15,468 nucleotides of DNA. Origin: Fidelibacterota bacterium. GTDB lineage: Bacteria > Fidelibacterota > UBA2242 > JAFGTP01. The stretch covers positions 1-15,468 of the forward strand of contig JAIPHI010000049.1 of NCBI GenBank assembly GCA_021735285.1. Reading direction: 5' to 3'. This document shows positions 6,834 through 14,691 of this stretch, piece by piece (the stretch's first letter is position 1; each line of letters opens with the position of its first letter). The notes beneath the pieces are model-generated. The model saw only the letters and a list, made by a program, of their open reading frames with translations, was not told where the DNA came from and made no database searches. The position numbers and the translations under genes are program-made.

Positions 6834-8447
6834 TTAATATATTAATTTTTCATCCTTATAGTTGGGATCAGAATTTTCATCACTATACCAATTTTCGTAT
6901 TCGGTGCCATCACTTTCTGCCCAATCATTAAAGTATTTATAGGCACTATCAATTCGCATTCTCTCTTTTGGATAGGCAAATTCTTCTGTAAAATGTAAAG
7001 CCCAGGGCATATTATTTCTGTCTATATAATATTGACCTTTCTCAACATTACTTGAGTCATCATCTGTCCCAAATAATTCGATAGCAGCCAGATCTGTTGG
7101 GTCGTGATCAGTTAGATGTACTTCATGAGCACGAACCTTATCTATAATTAAAAAAGGATCATAAGGTGGTAAATTTATAGCATTGGCATCTACTCCAGAA
7201 AAATGAATAGAAAATCTTAAAGTATCCGGTTCAACACTAGTTGGTCCATATTCACCGGTGTTAATATATTTTGCATCTCCATCAAATAATGAATATGTAT
7301 TATCAAAAGGGATTATAACTGCATTTGTCTGGTTTTGTTCAACCCCATTTTCTGCTAATTGAATATAACTTCCTGTTAATTTATACCCTTTAACACTATC
7401 AACTTGAGAAGAACTAATATTATCTAATTCTATCCCAAAACCATTTTCATATCTGGCACCGGTTGCTCTAATAACAAGTGTTCCATCAATTTTAACAAGT
7501 TGGTCAGGACCGCCATTAATGATTTCTATTTTATGCTTAAAATTATACCCAAGTATCAGATCATTGAAATCATAATCACCCTGAATTGGCCATTTGTCTT
7601 CATAGGCAAGTGTACCAAACTTATTTTCTCCGGGATAGTAGTTATATTGGTATTTAATATATTCTGTGCAGGAAGGTCCGTTAATTGTTGAATAATAACT
7701 ATCAGGACCTGCTTTAAATGCTACTTCAACATCTCCAACCTGGTATTGATCATCGAGAGTGAATGAAAAAGTTTTTGCCCCTCCATCTTTACCAACTTTC
7801 TGTTCCCATTTTATACCATAAACTCCAGTATTGTTATCATTTACAACCTCCCACTTGTTAGGATTTGCATTATCAACAATATGATCATCACACAAAGCCA
7901 AAACCCAATACGATAAATCCTTTACTCCGGGGCCTTGACCCGCTACTCCAGTAATAGTATAAGTCCAGGTTGAAGTACCATCATTATTGTTAGAAAATCC
8001 ATCAAAAGTAAACTCATATCCGTTAAATGTAGATGTATCGGTGTTTGTAGCAATGATTGAACTGGATTTAGATAAACTGTTTTCCCCACTATAATTATAC
8101 TCTGAATTACCATTTTGGACTGATACAAATGCTTCTTCATCAGCAGTTTTGACTGTTACCTGTTTTTTGTATGAAGGTAAAACCAGGTTCGTAAAAAATT
8201 TTCCCTGCTTATCTGTCCTACCAGTTGTCAGCAAATTATTGTCTTGAAATATTTGGACAGGTTGTCCGTCTATAGGATTTCCATTGCGACTTTTTGCATT
8301 TACTTTAAAAGCCACCTCTTCGGATGTAGAAAAGTTAAAACGGCTATTATTAGACTGTTGGATATTATTGTGAGGGTCAATTAATGTCTCACAGGAGAAT
8401 AAAAATATAACAATCGATATTATAAATAATAAAATTTTATTTTTCAT
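6834..8447 (-). CDS. LruC-domain lipoprotein, long form
   Basis: This 537-residue protein is exported and lipid-modified: a hydrophobic signal (about 4-18) ends in the lipobox LFSC with Cys19. Residues about 37-120 look like a beta-sandwich module with FKVNAKSRNGNPIDGQPVQIF and TTGRTDKQGKF, as in carboxypeptidase-regulatory or invasin-like Ig folds. After the linker SLSKSS comes an extra module (about 142-261) with WTYTITG, KDLSYWVLALCDD and VEVAFKAG. This resembles a domain recurrent in secreted bacterial proteins that I cannot name with certainty, and it carries Cys186 and Cys260. The LruC domain follows from YYPGENKFGTLAYEDKW, with GDYDFNDLILGY at 290-301. The conserved C-terminus has MPWALHF, a Tyr/Trp-rich tract and YKDEKLIY. 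LruC is named after a Leptospira outer-membrane lipoprotein; its molecular role is unknown. The start is ATG 8447, and the only Shine-Dalgarno-like AAAGGA is 14 bases away. Confidence 0.9.
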   Translation of the reverse strand: MKNKILLFIISIVIFLFSCETLIDPHNNIQQSNNSRFNFSTSEEVAFKVNAKSRNGNPIDGQPVQIFQDNNLLTTGRTDKQGKFFTNLVLPSYKKQVTVKTADEEAFVSVQNGNSEYNYSGENSLSKSSSIIATNTDTSTFNGYEFTFDGFSNNNDGTSTWTYTITGVAGQGPGVKDLSYWVLALCDDHIVDNANPNKWEVVNDNNTGVYGIKWEQKVGKDGGAKTFSFTLDDQYQVGDVEVAFKAGPDSYYSTINGPSCTEYIKYQYNYYPGENKFGTLAYEDKWPIQGDYDFNDLILGYNFKHKIEIINGGPDQLVKIDGTLVIRATGARYENGFGIELDNISSSQVDSVKGYKLTGSYIQLAENGVEQNQTNAVIIPFDNTYSLFDGDAKYINTGEYGPTSVEPDTLRFSIHFSGVDANAINLPPYDPFLIIDKVRAHEVHLTDHDPTDLAAIELFGTDDDSSNVEKGQYYIDRNNMPWALHFTEEFAYPKERMRIDSAYKYFNDWAESDGTEYENWYSDENSDPNYKDEKLIY

Positions 8448-8780
8448 AATAAATTAAACATTCCTTTGTCAATTAAAATTCATAATTATAAAGATCACTT
8501 ATATTGTTTTCAATGATTATACCAATCAACCGTCAATTTAGACGTAATTGATAACGAATAGTTACATACACTTCTATTATATTATTTTTTAGTGCTTTAT
8601 GATCTAGAAACTTTTAAAGTTAAATTATTTTTGAGTAATTAACAGATTCTATTTTTGAGATCACGTATCATATTGAAACGCTTCTTATATATAATATTTT
8701 TATTATCAAACCAAACGAGTGAAGAAGAAGAAGAAAGTATAATAACAATCGGCATTTGGATAAATCACATCATTTAATTA
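8448..8780. other. Intergenic region between the two LruC lipoprotein genes
   Basis: This region of 333 bases has no gene. On the side near 8447 it holds the promoter for the long-form lipoprotein. Elsewhere it is AT-rich, with a small inverted repeat TCAATT-N7-AATTGA (8533-8551) and a (GAA)5 run (8721-8735). I found no convincing intrinsic terminator for the short-form gene, so some readthrough into the long form is possible. Confidence 0.6.
8485..8513 (-). promoter_or_regulatory. Promoter for the long-form LruC lipoprotein
   Basis: On the - strand, TTGAAA (8508-8513) is followed after exactly 17 bases by a perfect TATAAT (8485-8490). This would give a transcript start near 8478 and a leader of about 30 bases. 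A separate extended -10 match, TGGTATAAT (8516-8524), lies just upstream but has no -35. The first is the better candidate. Confidence 0.55.
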
Positions 8781-10049
8781 TTATAAGCCATAAATGAGGT
8801 CTTCATCCCTATATCCTGAAGTCGGATTGCTATACCAATCATCGTATTGATTCCCTTCGGATGTTCGCCATTCTTCAAAATGAAGATAGGCATTTCTGAT
8901 ATCGGCCCTCTCAATCGGATAATAAAATTTCTCTGGAAAATTTAAAGCCCAGGGCATATTGTTTTCATCTTTATAATCAGGATAAAAAGGATCCTGATCC
9001 CCTAGATCAGTAGGGGTTCCTCCAGCTAGATGTACTTCTTGCTCTCTTTCTCCATCAATTATCATAAAAGGACTAAAATTGAAAGAATAGTTAATTTCAT
9101 ACCAATAGACCGGTTTAGTGTCGACCATGACACTAAATTCATAATCTGGTAAATTATGGCCTTCGCTGTAACCAGTATTAACATATGTCAAATTTTCAAA
9201 CAATGTATAGACATTATCAAAGGGAATAATAACTGGATTTGATTGATTTGCCTCTGTCCCATTAGAATTAAGCTCGATATAAGAATCATTTGATAATTGC
9301 AGACCCTCGACACTTATAATATCGGCATTACTCAAGCCCGGAAATTCTATCCCAAATCCATTGTTATAACGAGCACCAGATGCCCTGACTTTAAAATTTA
9401 TTTTTATCTCAGTTATTAATAATTGCTTATATCTAATCTCAAATTGGTAATCAAGAACCAGATCATTGAAATCATAATCTCCTTTATCTGGCCATTTGTC
9501 TTCAAAAGCAAGCGTAGCATATTGATCTGCGCTGGGATAATATAAAACATTTGAACATCTGGGATTATGAGGAAAATTGTCACTACAATTTGGCACGCCA
9601 TCCTCGTCATCATCCTCATGATCATTTTCTCCATCACAACAAATTCCTGAACTTTTACTTAGTGTGGATTTTGGAGATTGATAAGTATAATTAATTTCAC
9701 TTTTGGAAATTGATACTATTTTTTCATCATAATGGGTTTTGATGGTAACCTGATCCAGATATGTTGGAAGTGAGATGCTATTTTTTAATATTCCTTCCTC
9801 GTTAGTCTGTCCTGTAGCAATTAAATGATCATCTTTCAAAATTTCAAAATATACCTGATCAAGAGGTTCTTTATCTTCATCTTCAGCTCTTATATTAACA
9901 TCAATAGATTTAGTAGTTGAATAATTGAATTGTTGCGGATTAAGCGATTTATCTTTTTGACGGTCATCAAGCGTAGGTTCAACTAATGTCTCACAGGAAA
10001 ATAAGATCATTCCCAAACTAATTAAAAATATCAATTGTATCTCTTTCAT
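8781..10049 (-). CDS. LruC-domain lipoprotein, short form with a thrombospondin type 3-like calcium loop
   Basis: This 422-residue exported lipoprotein has a signal and lipobox ILFSC with Cys19, followed by ETLVEP, nearly the same as its downstream paralogue (ETLIDP). Residues about 45-125 form the shared beta-sandwich module (VNIRAEDEDKEPLDQVYFEI, ATGQTNEEG). After the shared linker LSKSS comes a short, strongly acidic Cys-rich stretch, residues 137-165. It has DEDGVPNCSDNFP, which matches thrombospondin type 3 calcium-binding repeats, and four cysteines (137, 138, 155, 165). The LruC domain begins at YYPSADQYATLAFEDKW, with GDYDFNDLVLDY (190-201). The C-terminus has MPWALNF, YPIER and YRDEDLIY. 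The start is ATG 10049, with AAGGA (10058-10062 on the - strand) 8 bases upstream. It is divergent from purL. It is likely anchored in the outer membrane or periplasm; its function is unknown. Confidence 0.9.
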   Translation of the reverse strand: MKEIQLIFLISLGMILFSCETLVEPTLDDRQKDKSLNPQQFNYSTTKSIDVNIRAEDEDKEPLDQVYFEILKDDHLIATGQTNEEGILKNSISLPTYLDQVTIKTHYDEKIVSISKSEINYTYQSPKSTLSKSSGICCDGENDHEDDDEDGVPNCSDNFPHNPRCSNVLYYPSADQYATLAFEDKWPDKGDYDFNDLVLDYQFEIRYKQLLITEIKINFKVRASGARYNNGFGIEFPGLSNADIISVEGLQLSNDSYIELNSNGTEANQSNPVIIPFDNVYTLFENLTYVNTGYSEGHNLPDYEFSVMVDTKPVYWYEINYSFNFSPFMIIDGEREQEVHLAGGTPTDLGDQDPFYPDYKDENNMPWALNFPEKFYYPIERADIRNAYLHFEEWRTSEGNQYDDWYSNPTSGYRDEDLIYGL

Positions 10050-10433
10050 TTGACCTATCCTTATATCTGGTTGACTAGTCTTCTATTTTATATAGGTCAA
10101 TTCTCATACCAATTTTGATTATCATTAAAAATATAACTTTATTTGCACTTCATTTATTGATATACTATATTGTTTTTTAGAAGTATAACTTATTTAAGAA
10201 GATATGTTTTATATTCTAATTTTGAAATATATTTTAATCTGGTTATAATATAGGCGATATTAAATAGTGTTTTAAATAAAGAATGTGTTTCATAATGATA
10301 CTATATAGATATATTTCTTAATAGGTCAAGGCCATCCAATATAGCTAAATTTGGATTTCTAATAATGCTGGTGGAAAAAACATAAATTGATTAAATTATT
10401 TGATATGTTAATATAAATAAAGATGGAGATCAC
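10050..10433. other. Divergent intergenic region between the LruC lipoprotein gene and purL
   Basis: These 384 AT-rich bases hold the purL promoter and leader and three copies of the 9-mer ATAGGTCAA: 10092-10100 (+), 10321-10329 (+) and 10050-10058 (-). The two copies nearest the lipoprotein gene form an inverted pair. There is also an 8-base palindrome, GACTAGTC (10073-10080), and a possible small hairpin ATCCAA-N11-TTGGAT (10334-10356) in the purL leader. No clear promoter for the lipoprotein gene was found; TATAAA on the - strand at 10087-10092 lacks a -35. Reading frames in the leader are only a few codons long. Confidence 0.6.
10244..10249 (+). promoter_or_regulatory. Promoter for purL (-35 at 10222-10227, -10 at 10244-10249)
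   Basis: TTGAAA (10222-10227) and a perfect TATAAT (10244-10249) are separated by 16 bases. Transcription would begin near 10256, leaving a leader of about 178 bases before the purL ATG. The -35 hexamer is the same as in the lipoprotein promoter at 8485-8513. Confidence 0.55.
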
Positions 10434-12668
10434 ATGGTAAAAAGGCAAGAACCTGAAGTCAATTTGGAACTTGTAAAAGAACATGGATTATCGGAAGACG
10501 AATATGATAAAATAAAAAAAATACTTGGCCGTAAACCCACTTTTACAGAATTGGGAATTTTCTCAGTTATGTGGAGTGAACATTGTAGCTATAAAAATTC
10601 GTTGTCTATGTTGAAAACACTTCCCATGGAAGGTCCTAATTTATTAGTCGAGGCGGGTGAGGAAAATGCCGGTTTAGTTGATATTGGCAATGGAATGGCA
10701 CTATCATTTAAAATCGAAAGCCATAACCACCCTTCTGCAGTAGAACCTTTTCAGGGAGCGACAACAGGTGTTGGTGGTATATTAAGAGATGTTTTTACAA
10801 TGGGTGCCAGACCTATTGCAAATTTAAATTCACTTCGTTTTGGGCCTCTTGATAAAGCCAGAAATCGATATCTTTTCGAGCATGTAGTAGATGGAATTGG
10901 GCACTATGGGAACTGTATGGGAATTCCTACCGTAGGAGGCGAAGTATATTTTGATAAGGGATATTCTGAAAATCCATTGATAAATGCAATGGCTATTGGC
11001 ATTGTTAAACATGACGAAACCAAAAGTGCTATTGCCAAAGGAAAAGGCAACACCGTTATAATTATTGGCTCTGCAACTGGAAGGGATGGTATTCACGGAG
11101 CTACTTTTGCTTCTGATGAGCTGGATGAAGAATCCGAACAGGATCGCCCCAGTGTTCAAGTTGGTGACCCTTTCCAGGAAAAAAAACTGCTGGAGGCTAC
11201 ATTAGAATTATGTAAAAAAGATTTTGTAATTGGTATCCAAGATATGGGTGCTGCGGGATTCACTTCATCTTCTTCTGAAATGGCTGAAAAAGGTGGCGTT
11301 GGTATGGAAATCGATCTCGATAGAGTTCCTCGCCGCGAGCCTGGTATGACTCCTTACGAGATTATGCTCTCGGAATCTCAAGAAAGAATGTTAATGGTTG
11401 TTAAGAAAGGGTTCGAACCTGAAGCCAAAAAAATTCTCGATAAATGGGATCTGGAGTTCGCCGAAGTAGGTGAGGTAATCTCCAGTGGTAATCTTGAAAT
11501 CTATGAGGATGGTGAACTTGTGGCTGATATTCCGGCGGAAGCTCTGGCTGGAGAATTAGAATATCAGAGAGAAACGAAAAAGCCTGAATATCTCGAGGAA
11601 ACCCAAAATTTAGATATTGAGAATATACCTGAACCAGATGATTTTAATGCTGTGCTTCTAAAACTTGTCTCATCACCTAATATTGCTGACAAATCCTGGG
11701 TTTACAAACAATATGATCACACTGTACGAAGTAATACAATGGTCAAACCCGGCAGCTCAGCGGCAGTAATAAGAATCAAAGGCACCCATAAAGCCCTTGC
11801 AACATGTACCGATGGAAATGGCCGATATGTTTATCTTAATCCTTATGAAGGAGGCAAAATTGCAGTTGCTGAATCCGCCCGCAATGTTGTTTGTTCCGGT
11901 GCAAAACCGATCGCAATTACCAATTGCCTCAATTTTGGAAATCCTTATGATCCTGAAGTCTATTATCAATTCAAACATGCTGTTTTAGGGATTGGTGATG
12001 CTTGTCGCAAATTAAACACTCCTGTTACTGGCGGTAATGTCAGCTTTTATAATCAGGCCGAAAAGTCACGTATCTTCCCTACTCCAGTAATTGGTATGGT
12101 AGGAATCATGAATAATCTGAATGATGCCACTACAGCCTGGTTTAAAAAGCCTGGTGATTTTATTATGATGTTTGGCTCAGTTAAAGGAGAACTAGGCGGT
12201 TCAGAGTATTTAAAAGTCATTCACGATAAAGTTGCCGGCAACTCCCCTGAACTGAATCTTGAATTTGAACAGAGAATTCAGAAAGCCTGTCTGGCTGGCA
12301 TACGAAAAAGAATAATTAATTCAGCTATTGATATTTCCGATGGAGGATTCGCGACAGCAGTGGCTGAAGCCTGTATATTAAATAAAGAGAAGCAGCTTGG
12401 TGCAGAAATCCATTTCTCCGAAAAAATACGGAATGACGAACTTTTATTCAGTGAAACCCAATCCGTAATTATCATTACTATCGATGAAGATAAACTCCTG
12501 GATATTGAGAAAATTTCATCTCGTTATTCTGTACCCTGTACTACAGTAGGAAAAGTGACAGAGAATGGTCGCTTAAAGATCAATAATGAAATCGACATTG
12601 AAGTGGAAAAATTAAGAAAAGCCTATACAGAGACAATTCCAAAGATCATGACTGGACAAAGCAAATAA
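10434..12668 (+). CDS. purL: Phosphoribosylformylglycinamidine synthase subunit PurL (small, Bacillus-type)
   Basis: PurL performs the ATP-dependent amidation of formylglycinamide ribonucleotide in de novo purine synthesis. It works with PurQ (glutaminase) and PurS when in the short form. At 744 residues it is the short PurL, not the roughly 1300-residue fused form. Motifs include FSVMWSEHCSYKNS (43-56), FKIESHNHPSAVEPFQGATT (92-111), GGILRDVFTMGARPIA (114-129) and GIQDMGAAGFTSSSSEMAEK (267-286). Later come MLSESQERML (311-320), a second AIR-synthase-like half with GGKIAVAESARNVVCSGAKP and TPVTGGNVSFYNQ, and IDISDGGFATAVAEAC near the C-terminus. His50 and His97/His99 lie in the conserved active-site segments. 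The start is ATG 10434, with GGAG at 10425-10428. PurQ and PurS are not in the window. The gene has its own promoter and terminator, so it stands alone here. Confidence 0.97.
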   Translation: MVKRQEPEVNLELVKEHGLSEDEYDKIKKILGRKPTFTELGIFSVMWSEHCSYKNSLSMLKTLPMEGPNLLVEAGEENAGLVDIGNGMALSFKIESHNHPSAVEPFQGATTGVGGILRDVFTMGARPIANLNSLRFGPLDKARNRYLFEHVVDGIGHYGNCMGIPTVGGEVYFDKGYSENPLINAMAIGIVKHDETKSAIAKGKGNTVIIIGSATGRDGIHGATFASDELDEESEQDRPSVQVGDPFQEKKLLEATLELCKKDFVIGIQDMGAAGFTSSSSEMAEKGGVGMEIDLDRVPRREPGMTPYEIMLSESQERMLMVVKKGFEPEAKKILDKWDLEFAEVGEVISSGNLEIYEDGELVADIPAEALAGELEYQRETKKPEYLEETQNLDIENIPEPDDFNAVLLKLVSSPNIADKSWVYKQYDHTVRSNTMVKPGSSAAVIRIKGTHKALATCTDGNGRYVYLNPYEGGKIAVAESARNVVCSGAKPIAITNCLNFGNPYDPEVYYQFKHAVLGIGDACRKLNTPVTGGNVSFYNQAEKSRIFPTPVIGMVGIMNNLNDATTAWFKKPGDFIMMFGSVKGELGGSEYLKVIHDKVAGNSPELNLEFEQRIQKACLAGIRKRIINSAIDISDGGFATAVAEACILNKEKQLGAEIHFSEKIRNDELLFSETQSVIIITIDEDKLLDIEKISSRYSVPCTTVGKVTENGRLKINNEIDIEVEKLRKAYTETIPKIMTGQSK

Positions 12669-12693
12669 ATTCTACCTTTTAGAATAATTAATT

Positions 12694-12721
12694 AAGAGGC
12701 TCGATTATTCGAGTCTCTTTT
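12694..12721 (+). terminator. Intrinsic terminator of purL
   Basis: AAGAGGCTCGA (12694-12704) pairs with TCGAGTCTCTT (12709-12719) across a TTAT loop. All positions are Watson-Crick except one G-U wobble (12699/12714). The stem ends in a short T-run (12718-12721). It sits 25 bases after the purL stop. Confidence 0.85.
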
Positions 12722-12861
12722 GATCTAGTAATCTAAATTGGCAATTCTCCAAATATATAAAACCTCATAAAATGATATAAAAATGTTTTTTATATCCTCA
12801 AAAGTAATTATATTAAATTGATAATGATTTTTTTTAAAAATGCATTAATCTTACTTTTTTA

Positions 12862-12870
12862 TGTTATAAT
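12862..12870 (+). promoter_or_regulatory. Extended -10 promoter candidate for the outer-membrane protein gene
   Basis: TGTTATAAT (12862-12870) is a perfect extended -10 element (TGnTATAAT). It has no recognisable -35, but extended -10 promoters can do without one. Transcription would start near 12877, giving a leader of about 84 bases. A second TATAAT at 12887-12892 overlaps the palindrome listed next and has no -35. Confidence 0.45.
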
Positions 12871-12891
12871 TTTAACTCCACATAAGTATAA

Positions 12892-12907
12892 TGTGATTTG
12901 GATTACA
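12892..12907. promoter_or_regulatory. CRP/FNR-family-like palindrome
   Basis: TGTGAT-TTGG-ATTACA is a 16-base palindrome with one mismatched pair. It follows the CRP/FNR-family half-site geometry (TGTGAT-N4-ATCACA would be perfect). It begins about 15 bases after the predicted transcript start of the outer-membrane protein gene, a place suited to repression, or to activating another start further downstream. No such regulator gene is in the window. Confidence 0.3.
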
Positions 12908-12960
12908 CAAAGATTAACTTAAAAACTGTATATTGCTTTACAACAAATTAGGAGGATATA

Positions 12961-14637
12961 ATGTTAATAAAACAGAATTTAAATCTCTTATTAATTTTAA
13001 TTTTAATCTCAACCATTCTTTTTGCTAATGATTCGGAATCATACTCGCAGTCAGATGATAGTTCGGCGAGAGAATCCAAATCTAATATCGCTCCAATCGC
13101 TATTAATAGTTCAAAAAATTTATTAGCAAGTAAAGCACCAAATGCTTCTAAGCTTGCTCTGGCACAGGAGACTCAATCCAATACCGAAACTACAGAATCC
13201 AGTGATGGCACGCAATTCGGTATGGGAGCCGGTATAGGTTCTGTTACAATTAATGGGGAAATATACAATCATATTAGTTTACGACCGGAATTAACTATGG
13301 GTAAACTGGGAATTGGTCTCGATATTTATTTTTATATGGATGAAAATGGAAAAATAAGGGAAGAAGACTGGGATGAATTCTCAGATTATCTTAAAAAAAT
13401 ATATTATATTCGTTGGGGAGAACAAGGTGATCCCTTTTTCCTCAAAGCCGGCGCTCTTGAACAGGTGACTCTCGGCTATGGTATTTTAATGGACGGCTAT
13501 ACAAACACTGCTCAATATCCTCAGGAAAGGAAAGTAGGTATTCATACCGGAATGAAAATGGATAATATTGGTTGGGAAGCATTTTTAGCGGATATTAATG
13601 AAATAACCGGGCCTGGTCTATTGGGAGGTAGAGTTACTTATCAACCACTTGATAAAATCGGTCTAGAAATAGGTGGTACCCTAGTTATGGACTTTGACCC
13701 ATATCAGGGTCTTAATGATGATGACAATGATGGAGTTGCTAATAGTATTGATATGTATAAGAATACTGATGATAATGCTCTCATTGATTCCATTGGAAAT
13801 GCTTTAACTCCTTCTCAGAGAGAACTATTCAGAGATGCAGGTATAAATATTCCGGATTCCTCCATACTAAAAAACGGTCAACCGACAATTGATGATCTGG
13901 AACGTAAGCCGGCTGGTGCCTATGCTCTGGATATAGGTCTCCCTGTATTTGAGAATAAAATCTTTAAAATAGATATATACAGTCAATATGCTCAATTTTT
14001 ACCTACTGACAGATATTATTACAAAGATTCTACAAAAAAATTCACTCCTGGCTGGGGATATTCTTTTCCCGGAGTACAGGCCAATATTTTGGATTTCATT
14101 ACTGCAAAGGTAGAATATAGATTTGCAAATAAACATTTTCTATTCAATTTCTGGGATCGTAATTATGATTTTCAAAGAACTCATATCTGGCATAATCAGA
14201 CAACTGGAATAAAAAATATCTATACCAAACAGCAGGTTGAACTTTATCAGAATAGGGTGTTAAGAGGTGTTTACGGACTACTAAGAGCCGATCTATTTAA
14301 TCTGCTTACTTTAGAGAGCCGCTATCAGCATATGGCTGCCAGTAGCTATCAAATCAAGAGTTTTCAAACTACAGCTTATTTAAATCCGCGTCATATCCCT
14401 AAACTAGCCGAAGCCAGGGCATTTTATCAGAGAAACAATGATGAGAATCCCTTTGATTTTGCTAATCCTTCATCAAATACTTTGCTGGGGTATAGAATAG
14501 GATTGGAAATGGGCCAGGGTGCGGTGTTATACTATGTTTTTCAGAAATCCTATCAGGATATAAACGGTAACGGATCGATAGAACCGAGCAATGAAGCAAT
14601 AACAATTAATACGATAGAAACTGGAATTAAATTTTAA
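12961..14637 (+). CDS. Secreted outer-membrane beta-barrel-like protein with two calcium-loop motifs
   Basis: This 558-residue protein has an N-terminal signal peptide (Lys4, then a Leu/Ile-rich core to about residue 21, cleavage probably after FA22). A low-complexity Ser/Asn/Ala-rich stretch (23-84) follows. The remainder has alternating hydrophobic strands rich in Tyr, Phe, Gly and aromatic turns, and ends in TIETGIKF. A terminal Phe is typical of outer-membrane barrels recognised by BamA. DDDNDGVANSID (253-264) resembles a thrombospondin type 3 calcium loop, and DINGNGSIEPSNE (533-545) resembles an EF-hand loop. Phrases such as KIYYIRWGEQGDPFFLKAG and VTLGYGILMDGYTN recall a conserved, uncharacterised family I associate with FCB candidate phyla; this is from memory. 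The start is ATG 12961, with AGGAGG at 12950-12955. Transport or adhesion is possible; the function is unknown. Confidence 0.85.
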   Translation: MLIKQNLNLLLILILISTILFANDSESYSQSDDSSARESKSNIAPIAINSSKNLLASKAPNASKLALAQETQSNTETTESSDGTQFGMGAGIGSVTINGEIYNHISLRPELTMGKLGIGLDIYFYMDENGKIREEDWDEFSDYLKKIYYIRWGEQGDPFFLKAGALEQVTLGYGILMDGYTNTAQYPQERKVGIHTGMKMDNIGWEAFLADINEITGPGLLGGRVTYQPLDKIGLEIGGTLVMDFDPYQGLNDDDNDGVANSIDMYKNTDDNALIDSIGNALTPSQRELFRDAGINIPDSSILKNGQPTIDDLERKPAGAYALDIGLPVFENKIFKIDIYSQYAQFLPTDRYYYKDSTKKFTPGWGYSFPGVQANILDFITAKVEYRFANKHFLFNFWDRNYDFQRTHIWHNQTTGIKNIYTKQQVELYQNRVLRGVYGLLRADLFNLLTLESRYQHMAASSYQIKSFQTTAYLNPRHIPKLAEARAFYQRNNDENPFDFANPSSNTLLGYRIGLEMGQGAVLYYVFQKSYQDINGNGSIEPSNEAITINTIETGIKF

Positions 14638-14691
14638 TAACTAATTTCTTAACATTAATTAATAATTCCCCCTATTTTTCGGTAATAATAG

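Noticed and set aside
8721..8735. (GAA)5 microsatellite
   Set aside because: It is short, intergenic and not placed between promoter elements, so phase variation is not supported.
10300..10400. Tiny upstream reading frames (6-8 codons) in the purL leader
   Set aside because: They lack ribosome binding sites and are of a length expected by chance.
10256..10433. Purine or tetrahydrofolate riboswitch in the purL leader
   Set aside because: I looked for the conserved loop and stem sequences of these classes and did not recognise them. Only the unexplained long leader is reported.
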